Source: Brachybacterium sp. EE-P12 (GTDB lineage Bacteria; Actinomycetota; Actinomycetes; Actinomycetales; Dermabacteraceae). From it: a stretch of 64,000 bases of DNA. The position numbers and the translations under genes are program-made. The notes under the pieces were generated by a model. It did no database searches, was not told the DNA's origin, and saw only the letters and a list, made by a program, of their open reading frames with translations. Positions 18,416-26,349 of the stretch are shown here, one piece after another. The DNA lies in the NCBI RefSeq assembly GCF_003711805.1, contig NZ_QXCP01000009.1:62001-126000 (forward strand), given 5' to 3'. The first letter of the stretch is position 1; each line of letters opens with the position of its first letter.

Positions 18416-19216
18416 GTGAAGGTCCGAAGCACCTCAGCCCTGCGGCGCACGCTCGCCGCGCTCACCCTGACCGCCGCGCTCGGGCTCACCGCAGCCTGCA
18501 GCGGCGGGCAGGACGATCCCTCGCAGGCGTCCGACGGAGGCGGCCAGGCGGCCGCGTCCGACTCCGGCGGCGCCGCGGCCGGCGACCAGCAGATGCCCGA
18601 GGCCGACGTCTCCGATGTGCCCGACGTGGTCGCGGAGGTCAACGGCGAGGAGGTCACCAAGGACGAGTTCGTCCAGACCTACGAGTCCCAGTTCCAGCAG
18701 CTCATGATGCAGCAGCAGCAGTCGGGCGCGGGGACGGAGGTCGACCAGGACGAGCTGAAGTCCCAGGTCGCCGAGCAGCTCGTGAACAACGAGCTGCTGC
18801 GTCAGGGCGCGGCCGACGCCGGCATCGAGGCGAGCGACGAGGACGTCGACACGACCCTCGACGAGATCGCCCAGCAGAGCGGCCTGGACTCGGGCGACGA
18901 GGTCGTCTCCGCGCTCGAGCAGCAGGGGATCGACGAGAAGCAGGTCCGCGAGGACGCCGCCTCCCAGTTCGCGATCACGAGCTACATCGAGAAGGAGGCC
19001 GACGTCTCCGAGCCCTCCGAGGAGGAGCTCAAGGAGCAGTACGACGCCATGGTCGAGCAGCAGTCCCAGGCCGGCGCCTCGAGCGAGGAGATGCCCTCCT
19101 TCGACGAGGTCAAGGACCAGCTCGCCGAGCAGGCCACCACCCAGCAGCAGAACGAGGCGGCGACCGAGCTCGCCGGGTCGCTGCGCGAGTCCGGGGACGT
19201 CACCATCAACCTGTGA
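18416..19216 (+). CDS. SurA N-terminal-domain lipoprotein
   Basis: A 266-residue exported lipoprotein with lipobox LTAAC (C28), a Gly/Ser/Ala-rich linker to about residue 70, then a SurA/PrsA-type N-terminal chaperone domain (VVAEVNGEEVTKDEFVQTYESQF, EQLVNNELLRQGAADAGIEASDEDV). The parvulin isomerase domain of PrsA/SurA is absent; after residue 200 there is only a short acidic helical region. It should act as a cell-surface folding helper without isomerase activity. The start is GTG with AGGAGG at 18406-18411. Confidence 0.8.
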   Translation: MKVRSTSALRRTLAALTLTAALGLTAACSGGQDDPSQASDGGGQAAASDSGGAAAGDQQMPEADVSDVPDVVAEVNGEEVTKDEFVQTYESQFQQLMMQQQQSGAGTEVDQDELKSQVAEQLVNNELLRQGAADAGIEASDEDVDTTLDEIAQQSGLDSGDEVVSALEQQGIDEKQVREDAASQFAITSYIEKEADVSEPSEEELKEQYDAMVEQQSQAGASSEEMPSFDEVKDQLAEQATTQQQNEAATELAGSLRESGDVTINL

Positions 19217-19282
19217 GGTGACGCAGCCGCGGCACCGCGATCAGCCTGCCGCCTGACCCGGCCGGTCATCGCCTCCCGCCGC

Positions 19283-19353
19283 GCTCCCTCACACAACGAG
19301 TGCTGCATCTGGACCCCTGAGAGTAGGTAGAAGCGGTCCAGATGCAGCACTCG
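19283..19353. repeat. Palindromic intergenic repeat, family 2, copy 1
   Basis: Perfect 19-bp arms (19297-19315 CGAGTGCTGCATCTGGACC, complement at 19335-19353) surround a 19-nt loop, preceded by CGCTCCCTCACAC. A second copy with the same 19-19-19 layout and 5' flank is at 22937-23006. It lies between the convergent SurA-like and tctA genes, so it may serve as a two-way terminator. Confidence 0.8.
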
Positions 19354-19397
19354 GCACTCGGGTCCTGCGCCCTGGAACAGCCCCGGACCGGTGCGCC

Positions 19398-20894
19398 TCA
19401 GAGGTCGCGGCGGGTCCGGGTACGGACCGAGAGGGCGACGACGCCGAGCAGCAGCACGTAGATCACGATCGTGATCGGGCTGGAGACCAGCACCCGCGGA
19501 TCGCCGACGGAGGACAGCAGCGCATCGCGCAGGGAGGTCTCCGCGAGCGGGCCCAGCACCATGCCGATCATCAGCGGCGCCACCGGATAGTCGTAGCGGC
19601 GCATCAGGAAGCCGAGCACGCCGATGGCCAGCAGCAGGACCAGGTCGAAGACGGCACCGGAGGTGGCCCAGATCCCGAGCCCGCAGAACAGGGTGATCCC
19701 GCCGTAGAGGTACGGCTTCGGGATCAGCAGAAGCTTCGCCCAGAGCTGGGCGAAGGGCAGGTTGATCACGAGCAGCACGACCATCGCCAGGAAGAAGCTC
19801 GCCAGCAGCGCCCACACCAGGTCGGCGCTGGTCTCGAAGAGCAGCGGTCCCGGCTGCAGACCGTACTGGCGGAACGCGGCGAGCATGATCGCGGCCGTCG
19901 CGGAGACGGGCAGGCCGAGCGCCAGCAGGGCTCCCATCGCCATGCCGGTGGTCGCGTTGCCGGCGGCCTCCGGCGCGGCGAGGCCACGGATCGCGCCCTT
20001 GCCGAACTTCGGGGTCCTCCGACGACGGTCCAGGCGCCGCTCAGCCTCGTAGGCGAGGAAGGTGGGCACCTCGGCACCGCCGGCGGGGATCACGCCGAAG
20101 GGCAGTCCGATCACAGTGCCTCGCGCCCAGGCAGGTGCCGCCTCGGCGAGCTCCTGCCGGCTGAGGAAGGGGCGGCCGCCTCCGGCGCGGACCCTCAGGT
20201 CCTCCTGTTCCCGACGCACCCGAGAGGCGACGAACAGGACCTCGCCGAGGGCGAGCACGGCAACGGTCACGGTGACCAGCGAGATCCCGTCGAACAGCTG
20301 CGGGGAGCCGAGGGTGAAGCGCGGCAGTCCCGAGACGCCATCGATGCCGATCATGGTGATCCCGATCCCCAGAACCAGGGCGGCGAGCCCCTTGAGCACG
20401 TTGTCGGCCACGACCGAGGAGGTGGCGATGAACGCGAACAGCGCCAGCGCGAAGAACTCCGGGGGCCCGAAGGCGGAGGAGAGCGCCACCAGCGTGGGCG
20501 AGATGAACACGACCAGCACGGAGGCGACCATGCCGCCGACGAAGGCCCCGATCGCCGCGGTGGCCAGCGCCTGCGGCGCCCGGCCCGCGTTGGCCATGCG
20601 ATGCCCCTCGAAGGTCGAGGCGATGGCGGAGGCCTGCCCCGGGGTGTTCAGCAGGATCGCCATGGTCGAGTCGCCGAACAGGCCTCCGAAGTACACGCCG
20701 GCGAAGAGGATGAACGCGGCGGTGGGGTCGAGGGCGAAGGTCATGGGCAGCAGCAGCGCCACCGCCATCGAGGATCCGAGCCCGGGCAGGACGCCCACGG
20801 CGGTCCCCAGCAGGCAGCCGACCACCACCCAGAGCAGGTTCATCGGACTGAGGGCTCCGGCGAAGCCCTGCATCAGCAGGTCGATCTGCTCCAT
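19398..20894 (-). CDS. tctA: Tripartite tricarboxylate transporter large permease TctA
   Basis: A 498-residue membrane protein with about 11-12 helices, typical TctA length. Family motifs include GTAVGVLPGLGSSMAVALLLP, FAGVYFGGLFGDSTMAILLNTPGQASA, VGGMVASVLVVF and the late PEAAGNATTGMAMGALLALGLP. With TctB it forms the secondary transporter that receives a carboxylate from the periplasmic protein TctC. It is last in the tctCBA operon; its ATG shares one base with the tctB stop. Confidence 0.92.
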   Translation of the reverse strand: MEQIDLLMQGFAGALSPMNLLWVVVGCLLGTAVGVLPGLGSSMAVALLLPMTFALDPTAAFILFAGVYFGGLFGDSTMAILLNTPGQASAIASTFEGHRMANAGRAPQALATAAIGAFVGGMVASVLVVFISPTLVALSSAFGPPEFFALALFAFIATSSVVADNVLKGLAALVLGIGITMIGIDGVSGLPRFTLGSPQLFDGISLVTVTVAVLALGEVLFVASRVRREQEDLRVRAGGGRPFLSRQELAEAAPAWARGTVIGLPFGVIPAGGAEVPTFLAYEAERRLDRRRRTPKFGKGAIRGLAAPEAAGNATTGMAMGALLALGLPVSATAAIMLAAFRQYGLQPGPLLFETSADLVWALLASFFLAMVVLLVINLPFAQLWAKLLLIPKPYLYGGITLFCGLGIWATSGAVFDLVLLLAIGVLGFLMRRYDYPVAPLMIGMVLGPLAETSLRDALLSSVGDPRVLVSSPITIVIYVLLLGVVALSVRTRTRRDL

Positions 20895-21421
20895 CAGAAC
20901 CCTCCTCCCAGGATCCCGGAGGGCAGGATCAGGCCCAGCCCGGTGCCGAAGATCAGGTAGATGACCGAGCTGAGGAACAGCGCGATCAGGATGTCGAACA
21001 GCGGCCGGCGGGAGCCGAATCCATGTGCGGTGCACCAGAACAGCAGCGCGCCCGCGAGGATCCAGCCCAGCCACGGCATCAGCAGCGCGAAGGCGAGGAA
21101 GCCGCCCGCCACCCAGGCCAGCGCCGCGAAGTCGGAGTGGGAGCGATAGCTGCGCCCGGAGGTCTCCTCGACCGGTTCGGGGGTGCGCAGCACGCCGACG
21201 CCCAGGAGCACCGCGAGCAGCAGACCGACGCCGCCGAGGATCACCGGGACGAAGCGTGGGCCGGGGAACTCGGTGTCCGCGGCGGGCACGAGGAACGCAC
21301 CGATCAGCAGGAACAGGCTGAACGCCGCGAGCAGCCCGGGCATCAGCAGCGCTGAGCGGCCGTGCCAGAAGCCGTGCTCTCCGGCGGGCGCGGGGGGCTC
21401 CACGGGATCCTGGGGGCTCAT
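20894..21421 (-). CDS. tctB: Tripartite tricarboxylate transporter small permease TctB
   Basis: A 175-residue membrane protein with 4 hydrophobic segments (GLLAAFSLFLLIGAFLV, FVPVILGGVGLLLAVLLG, ALAWVAGGFLAFALLMPWLG and the C-terminal FLSSVIYLIFGTGLGLILP). It is the small membrane partner of TctA. ATG 21421 overlaps the tctC stop in an ATGA junction, which supports this start over longer in-frame alternatives. Confidence 0.88.
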   Translation of the reverse strand: MSPQDPVEPPAPAGEHGFWHGRSALLMPGLLAAFSLFLLIGAFLVPAADTEFPGPRFVPVILGGVGLLLAVLLGVGVLRTPEPVEETSGRSYRSHSDFAALAWVAGGFLAFALLMPWLGWILAGALLFWCTAHGFGSRRPLFDILIALFLSSVIYLIFGTGLGLILPSGILGGGF

Positions 21422-22431
21422 CCGCGGATCTCCTCGAACAGCGCGGCGATCCGCTCGGTCTCCTCGGCGACGTACTCGACGAGATCCTCGCTGCCCAGGG
21501 GGACTTCTCTCCAGTAGTTTCGTGCCACGGCGTCCTTCCATTCAGCGGTCGCGACCGTCTCCTCCAGGAGGGCCTCGAGCTCGGCGATCTCTCCCTCGTC
21601 CACCACCGGTGGGGCGAACATGGCGCGCCAGTTGGTGAGGGTGACGTCGTAGCCGAGATCCACCAGCGCGGGGATCTCGATCCCCTCCAGCGGCTCAGGG
21701 GCCACGACGCCGAGCCCGCGCAGTCGCCCCGACTCGATCTGCGGGTGCATGTCCGCGAAGCCGCCCGCGGTGGCCTGGGCGGTGCCGTTCAGCAGCGCCT
21801 GGATCGCCTCGCCGCCGCCGTCGGAGGGGATGTAGGTGGTCTGGCCGGGATCGATCCCTGCGGCCAGGGCGAGGTCGGTCATGACCAGCTGATCGAAGGA
21901 TCCCCCTCCGGTCCACGCCAACTGCGCAGGCTTCTCCGCCCATCCCTGGACGAGCTCGTCGAGATCCTGGTACGGCGAGTCGGCCGGCACCGTGACCAGT
22001 GCGTACTCCTCGACGACGCGGGCGATCGGGGTGACATCGGTGATCACGGAGGCGGTGTCGAACTGGATCTGGGCGGCGATCTGGCCGGTGCCGCCGACCA
22101 TCAGGGTGTTGGGCTGGTCCAGCTGGGCGACGCTGCCCAGGGCGATGGTGCCGCCGGCGCCGGGGATGTTGACCACCTGCACGTTGCCGACCAGCGAGTT
22201 CGAGCGCATGGCCTGCTGCATCTCGCGCTGGAAGGCGTCCCAGCCGCCGCCGGCCGCGGCGGGGGCGACCAGCGTGAGGTTCGAGCGGACGTTCGTGCCG
22301 CCCGCGCTCGCTGTGATCGACTGGTAGGCGGCGGTGCCGATGACGGGGGCGGCGAGCACCCCGAATCCGATGCTGAGCGCTCGGCGGCGCGTGGGGTTCG
22401 GCGGCGGCGCCGGCACGTCCGCGTGTGCCAT
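21418..22431 (-). CDS. tctC: Tripartite tricarboxylate transporter substrate-binding protein TctC
   Basis: A 337-residue extracytoplasmic binding protein (Bug/TctC family). The N terminus has TRRRALSIGFGVLAAPVIG, a twin-arginine-like export signal without a lipobox cysteine. The binding fold shows LTLVAPAAAGGGWDAFQREM, VVNIPGAGGTIALGSV and AWTGGGSFDQLVMTDLA, positions that usually form the carboxylate pocket. It is first in tctCBA. The substrate (citrate, tartrate, aromatic acid or other) cannot be read from sequence. Confidence 0.9.
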   Translation of the reverse strand: MAHADVPAPPPNPTRRRALSIGFGVLAAPVIGTAAYQSITASAGGTNVRSNLTLVAPAAAGGGWDAFQREMQQAMRSNSLVGNVQVVNIPGAGGTIALGSVAQLDQPNTLMVGGTGQIAAQIQFDTASVITDVTPIARVVEEYALVTVPADSPYQDLDELVQGWAEKPAQLAWTGGGSFDQLVMTDLALAAGIDPGQTTYIPSDGGGEAIQALLNGTAQATAGGFADMHPQIESGRLRGLGVVAPEPLEGIEIPALVDLGYDVTLTNWRAMFAPPVVDEGEIAELEALLEETVATAEWKDAVARNYWREVPLGSEDLVEYVAEETERIAALFEEIRG

Positions 22432-22580
22432 GGCACGTCTCCTTCGTCGTGGTCCTGGAACGCGCCGCGACCTGCGCCCCGGCGAGCAGATCCGACAGTG
22501 TACGCATGATCGTCGGACTCTCGTCCGGCGGGCCGCGGATCGATTAGGGTGCCTCCTGTCGCCTCGTGAAGGAGCTGCTC

Positions 22581-22925
22581 ATGTCCGTCCTCGTCGCCGG
22601 CACCGACACCCCTGAGGGCAAGGCCGCGTATCGCTACGGGATCGAGGAGGCGCGCCGCCGCGGCGAGGATCTCGTGGTCTTCCTGCTGGAGGGGAGGCAC
22701 GCCGCCTCCCCCGATCTCGGGGAGGTCCGGGAGACCGTCGAGCATCCGGACGAGCGCAGCCACTCCCCCGCCGGCGACCTCATCGACCGCGCGGAGGGCG
22801 AGGACGTCTCCGCGCTCGTGATCGGGGTACGTCATCGCACGGCAGTCGCGAAGCTCTTCCTCGGCTCCTCCGCCCAGCAGATCATCCTCGAGGCGAACAA
22901 GCCGGTCATCTGCGTCAAGGCCTGA
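22581..22925 (+). CDS. Universal stress protein family protein
   Basis: A 114-residue single USP domain, shorter than the usual 140-150 residues. The fold is recognisable from VLVAGTDTPEGKAAYRYGIEEARRR at the N terminus and ALVIGVRHRTAVAKLFLGSSAQQIILEANKPVICVKA at the C terminus, where GVRHRTAVAKLFLGSSAQ corresponds to the ATP-binding G-2x-G-9x-G(S/T) motif. ATG 22581 follows AAGGAG at 22569-22574. It is divergent from tctC. The role is probably stress- or ATP-linked signalling. Confidence 0.85.
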   Translation: MSVLVAGTDTPEGKAAYRYGIEEARRRGEDLVVFLLEGRHAASPDLGEVRETVEHPDERSHSPAGDLIDRAEGEDVSALVIGVRHRTAVAKLFLGSSAQQIILEANKPVICVKA

Positions 22926-22936
22926 CCGCAGCCCAC

Positions 22937-23006
22937 CGCTCCCCCACACCGGGTGCTGCATCTGGACCGCTTCAGCTGACCGATAAAGGTCCAGCTGCAG
23001 CATTCG
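22937..23006. repeat. Palindromic intergenic repeat, family 2, copy 2
   Basis: Arms CGGGTGCTGCATCTGGACC (22950-22968) and 22988-23006 pair with three deviations around a 19-nt loop, preceded by CGCTCCCCCACAC. It matches copy 1 at 19283-19353 in arm length, loop length and flank. It lies between the usp stop and the decayed 3' end of the IclR pseudogene. Confidence 0.75.
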
Positions 23007-23041
23007 GTCGGGGCGAGGCCGGGTCGGCCCCCGGGTGGATC

Positions 23042-23521
23042 GGCCACAGTGCAGGCCAGCCGGGGCGGAGACGGCGACGGTGCCGACGAGCATCCCGTCG
23101 TCGGCCTTGATCGTCGCGGCGAGGCAGCTGGTGCCGGGCACGAACTCCTGGTGCTCCTAGGCGATGCCGCGCTCGGCGATCTCGGCGAGCTGGGAGCGCA
23201 GCTGCGCGGGGTCGACGAGGGTGCGGTCGGTATGGGCGCGCAGCGGCCCCGTGCTGAGGTGCTCCTCCTGTTCCTCGGGGGCGAGGTGGTGCAGCTGGTA
23301 GCCGAGGGCGAAGCGCTTCTCGGCCCGCAGGTGAACGAGATACTCGCTGCGGATCAGCTCCTGGGCGATGCGGTACACCGAGGGCAGCGGGATCCGGTCG
23401 CCTCGGAGATGCCGCGCGCCGTGCTGCTGCCGTGCTCGGCGACCGCCTCCAGCACCGCGAGGGCCCGGGCGATCTGCCCGCCCTGCTCCTGGACCGCGCC
23501 GCCGACGTCGTTCGAGGTCAT
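23042..23521 (-). pseudogene. IclR-family regulator remnant (frameshift plus amber stop)
   Basis: Starting at 23521, the frame reads an IclR winged helix (QIARALAVLEAVAEHGSSTARGISEATG). It then needs a 1-base insertion near 23394 to continue as IPLPSVYRIAQELIRSEYL. The second frame runs to ERGIA at 23160, hits TAG, and continues in the same frame as EHQEFVPGTSCLAATIKADD and VGTVAVSAPAG, the effector-domain C terminus; a tyrosine TAC changed to TAG would explain it. The 3' end decays toward the family 2 palindrome. It is divergent from the monooxygenase gene, which it may once have controlled. Confidence 0.8.
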
Positions 23522-23654
23522 CATCGCCCTCCTTCCGGCGCCCATTGTGCCCGAGCCGCGCCGGGGACCGGTTCTTGCCCTGCGAGAATCGAGGTACCGC
23601 GCCTGCGCCGGACACGGCAGGCTGGTCCCGCCACCGCTCAGAAAGGCCCCGACG

Positions 23655-23975
23655 ATGATCCTCATCAACGTGAAGTTCCCTGTGAAGCCCGAGTACGCCG
23701 ACCGCTGGCCGGAGATCGCGAGCGAGTTCACCGAGACCACCCTCGCCGAGCCCGGCAACCTGTGGTTCGAGTGGTCCCGCAGCGTCAAGGAGCCGAACAC
23801 CTACGTGCTCATCGAGGCGTTCACCGACGAGGGCGCCGGCCCGCACGTCGACTCCCCGCACTTCAAGAAGATGCAGGAGGAGTTCCCGCAGTACCTCACC
23901 GCGACGCCGCAGATCATCTCCCACCAGATCGACAGCGACGGCTGGGGCCCGATGGGCGAGATCACGGTCGACTGA
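23655..23975 (+). CDS. Antibiotic biosynthesis monooxygenase (ABM) family protein
   Basis: A 106-residue ferredoxin-like-fold protein resembling the YgiN/ABM quinol monooxygenase group: MILINVKFPVKPEYADRWPE, then EPGNLWFEWSRSVKEPNTYVLIEAF and the C-terminal HVDSPHFKKMQEEFPQYL. Relatives oxidise quinols or degrade haem, usually without a cofactor. The sequence does not fix the substrate. The IclR remnant is divergent, 133 bp away. Confidence 0.85.
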   Translation: MILINVKFPVKPEYADRWPEIASEFTETTLAEPGNLWFEWSRSVKEPNTYVLIEAFTDEGAGPHVDSPHFKKMQEEFPQYLTATPQIISHQIDSDGWGPMGEITVD

Positions 23976-23990
23976 CGCCGATTCGCCGTC

Positions 23991-24038
23991 CGAGGGCGGG
24001 CGGGGCACGGGGAGGACCCGGCGCCCCGCCCGTCCTCG
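23991..24038. terminator. Bidirectional hairpin terminator
   Basis: A 16-bp G/C-rich stem with one mismatch (23991-24006 with 24023-24038) and a 16-nt loop lies between the convergent ABM and NnrS-like genes, 1 bp from the latter's stop codon. Confidence 0.7.
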
Positions 24039-24039
24039 A

Positions 24040-25140
24040 TCATGTGCGAGAGGACCGCAGCGGGCCGAGGATCGCGCTGGTCACGGCGGTCAGCACGAAC
24101 AGGAGCAGGGCCGCCACCCCGAGCGTGCCCCCGATCTGCCAGGCGGGCACCCACTGCAGGGCGTCGCCCAGGGCGAGCCGCACCACGAGGCTGAGCTGGA
24201 GCAGGCTCAGCGGCACCCACAGCGCGGGCCGGTACGGCAGCGGGATCCGCAGCACCGCGGGGAGGATCGTGGTCGAGTGCGCCATGATCATCGAGATCAC
24301 GTAGCCGAGGAGCACGGCGTGGGCGACCGCGTCGTAGGCGCCGCCGACCGGCCTGCCGCCGAGCATCAGCACGGCGGCCGCGGTGAACAGCCACACGTAG
24401 CCGCACAGGATCGCGACGGCCATGAAGCGGGGTGCGCCGGGGATGCGCACGGTGCGTCGGGCGACGTCGTGCTGGACCAGCCACACCACGAGCGCGGCGA
24501 GCGCGATGCCGAGCAGGACGGCGCCGGCCTCGGCGTGCGCGATCCCCACCAGCAGGGCCGCGACGATCGTCCCGGCGTGCACCAGCACCCGTCGGCCCGC
24601 GGCGGGGCCGAGGGTGATGCGGGCGAGCTCCACGCGCTCGGCCGCGACGGTGAGGACCACGAAGCCGATCAGCCACGGCAGCACGTCGTCGAAGACCGCC
24701 CCCATCGTCCAGCGGAGCGCGCCGCCGCAGGCCAGCGCCGTGGCGAGGAGCTGGGTGAGCACGGTGTGGTCGTGCTGGCGCCGCCACAGCGGGATGTACA
24801 GCAGCGTGAACGCCGCGGTCCCGACGACGAGCAGGATCTTGCCCGCCTGCAGCGGCAGCGGATCGGCCAGCAGCGAGATCCCCCCGATCCCGAGCAGGGC
24901 GGGGGCGAGATAGCCGTACCAGCGGTCCAGAGCGGTGGCGCGCTCGAGCGCGATGAGGGTGCCGACGAATCCCAGCACCATCAGCATCCCGTGCACGAGC
25001 GGGAGGCGGGCGGTGGTGATCGGGGCGGGCAGGTCCAGCAGCAGGAGCGCGGCGTCCAGGCCCGCCAGCAGCGACAGCCCGGCCGGGAGGATCCAGCCGA
25101 GCCGCCAGGAGGGGCGCCGGCGGCCGGCGGCGGATCTCAC
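24040..25140 (-). CDS. NnrS-like polytopic membrane protein
   Basis: A 366-residue protein of about 11-12 membrane helices. Membrane histidines recur in LVHGMLMVLGFVGTLIALERA and AVAHAVLLGYVISMIMAHSTTILP, reminiscent of NnrS, a haem-copper membrane protein tied to nitric-oxide tolerance. Its neighbours are a Cys-rich regulator and a DUF2249 protein, commonly seen in NO and denitrification loci. I start it at GTG 25140, whose GTGA overlaps the regulator stop; an in-frame GTG at 25164 is possible. Assignment to NnrS is by likeness of pattern only. Confidence 0.65.
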   Translation of the reverse strand: MRSAAGRRRPSWRLGWILPAGLSLLAGLDAALLLLDLPAPITTARLPLVHGMLMVLGFVGTLIALERATALDRWYGYLAPALLGIGGISLLADPLPLQAGKILLVVGTAAFTLLYIPLWRRQHDHTVLTQLLATALACGGALRWTMGAVFDDVLPWLIGFVVLTVAAERVELARITLGPAAGRRVLVHAGTIVAALLVGIAHAEAGAVLLGIALAALVVWLVQHDVARRTVRIPGAPRFMAVAILCGYVWLFTAAAVLMLGGRPVGGAYDAVAHAVLLGYVISMIMAHSTTILPAVLRIPLPYRPALWVPLSLLQLSLVVRLALGDALQWVPAWQIGGTLGVAALLLFVLTAVTSAILGPLRSSRT

Positions 25141-25889
25141 GCCGGCCCCAGGCGCAGACGGCACATGCCGGGGGCGGCGAAGGGCTCGAGCTCGGCGCGG
25201 GACCGCGCGGGAGGGTGCGCCCCGGCGCTGTCGGCGGGTCGCGAGCAGGCGTCACCGCCGGGGTCCGCAGCGACGTCCCCCGGGGCGAGGAGGGCGTCGA
25301 CGAGTCCGCGGTGCACGGCGCAGACCACCTCGGGGTGCTGCTGGGCGGCCTCGAGGAGCGGGCAGCGGCGCAGGGCGATGTGGTCCCCCTCGTCGGCCGG
25401 GTCGAATCCCTGGTCCTCCATCACGTGCAGCACGCGCTCCCGGTCGGTGCGGAGACCGGGGCCGGCGGGGAGGTCGGGCAGGAGTCGGCGCCCCCAGGAG
25501 AGCCCGGCCTCGTGCGCGGTCTCCGCGGGGTGCGGGCTGGTGCGTGCGATGGTCTCGGCGAGCACGCCGGCGAGGGCGGCGTAGGGCGAGGCGGGGCCGT
25601 GGCGGGTGGGGCGCCAGAGCCAGGCGGGCCGGCCCCTCCCCTCGGCGGGGGCGGGCGAGCGGGTGGCGTGCCCATCGGCCAGCAGCTGGTCGAGGTGGCC
25701 GCGCACGGTGTTCTCGTGCAGGCCGGTGGCACGGCTGAGCGCGGTGACCGAGACGGGGGCGGTCTGCGCCTCGAGGGTGCGCAGCAGCTGCTCGCGGGCG
25801 GCGGTGTGGCGGCGTCCGGCGGCGCTGCGCCGGGGGCCTCCGGGCGAGGCGGCCGCCGCGGGACCTCTCTCCTTCTTTTCCACGGTCAT
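25137..25889 (-). CDS. Winged-helix regulator with a probable Fe-S or metal-binding C terminus
   Basis: A 250-residue protein. Residues 28-80 are a DeoR/ArsR-like winged helix (REQLLRTLEAQTAPVSVTAL, GLHENTVRGHLDQLLADGHA). The C-terminal half has cysteines C176, C190, C215 and C243, with the RRCPLLEAAQQHPEVVCAVH segment resembling SufR-type Fe-S regulators. It overlaps the NnrS-like gene and is divergent from DUF2249, so it probably senses NO, oxygen or iron-sulfur state and controls both. TAGATT 6 nt before the ATG (25896-25901, minus strand) suggests a leaderless message. Confidence 0.75.
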   Translation of the reverse strand: MTVEKKERGPAAAASPGGPRRSAAGRRHTAAREQLLRTLEAQTAPVSVTALSRATGLHENTVRGHLDQLLADGHATRSPAPAEGRGRPAWLWRPTRHGPASPYAALAGVLAETIARTSPHPAETAHEAGLSWGRRLLPDLPAGPGLRTDRERVLHVMEDQGFDPADEGDHIALRRCPLLEAAQQHPEVVCAVHRGLVDALLAPGDVAADPGGDACSRPADSAGAHPPARSRAELEPFAAPGMCRLRLGPA

Positions 25890-25955
25890 GAATGTAATCT
25901 AATCGCCAGACGTGCGCGGGCAGGAGGTCCCGCGCCCCGGAGGACAGGAGTCGAC

Positions 25956-26273
25956 ATGGCGGACATCAGCATCCAGCGCTCGCGCGAGGAGGCCGTGGAC
26001 CAGAACCCCGAGCAGCAGGGATGCGCGTGCGGTGAGCACGACGGGGACCTGCCCGAGCTCGACGTGCAGACGATCCCGCATGCCATCCGCCATGCCTCGA
26101 TCTTCGGCGCGGTCGAGTCGCTCGTGCCCGGCGGCGGGATGATCATCTCCGCGACGCACGATCCGGTGCCGCTGCTCATGCAGCTGCAGGCCAAGCACGG
26201 CGACGCCTACTCCGCCGAGTACCTCGACCAGGGTCCGGAGCGGTGGCGGATCCTCATCCGTCGCGTCGCCTGA
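25956..26273 (+). CDS. DUF2249 domain protein
   Basis: A 105-residue soluble protein. After a 35-residue leader with CACGEHDGD, the DUF2249 domain reads ELDVQTIPHAIRHASIFGAVESLVPGGGMIISATHDPVPL, ending with WRILIRRVA. The PGGGxxIxxxHDPxPL stretch is characteristic. DUF2249 proteins often occur with hemerythrin, NnrS or nitrite/NO reduction genes, and a redox-sensing role has been suggested. AGGACAGGAG precedes the ATG. It diverges from the Cys-rich regulator across 66 bp. Confidence 0.85.
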   Translation: MADISIQRSREEAVDQNPEQQGCACGEHDGDLPELDVQTIPHAIRHASIFGAVESLVPGGGMIISATHDPVPLLMQLQAKHGDAYSAEYLDQGPERWRILIRRVA

Positions 26274-26349
26274 GCCGCGCCGCGAGGGGGCGCGCTCCGG
26301 CCGGTGGGCGCGACCGGGGCGCCCGCGAAGGTCGGGGGCGCCGGGCGGT

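Noticed and set aside
26306-26324. Hairpin GGGCGC/GCGCCC between DUF2249 and the TDT channel gene as a terminator
   Set aside because: Only a 6-bp stem with a 7-nt loop in very GC-rich DNA; not distinguishable from background.
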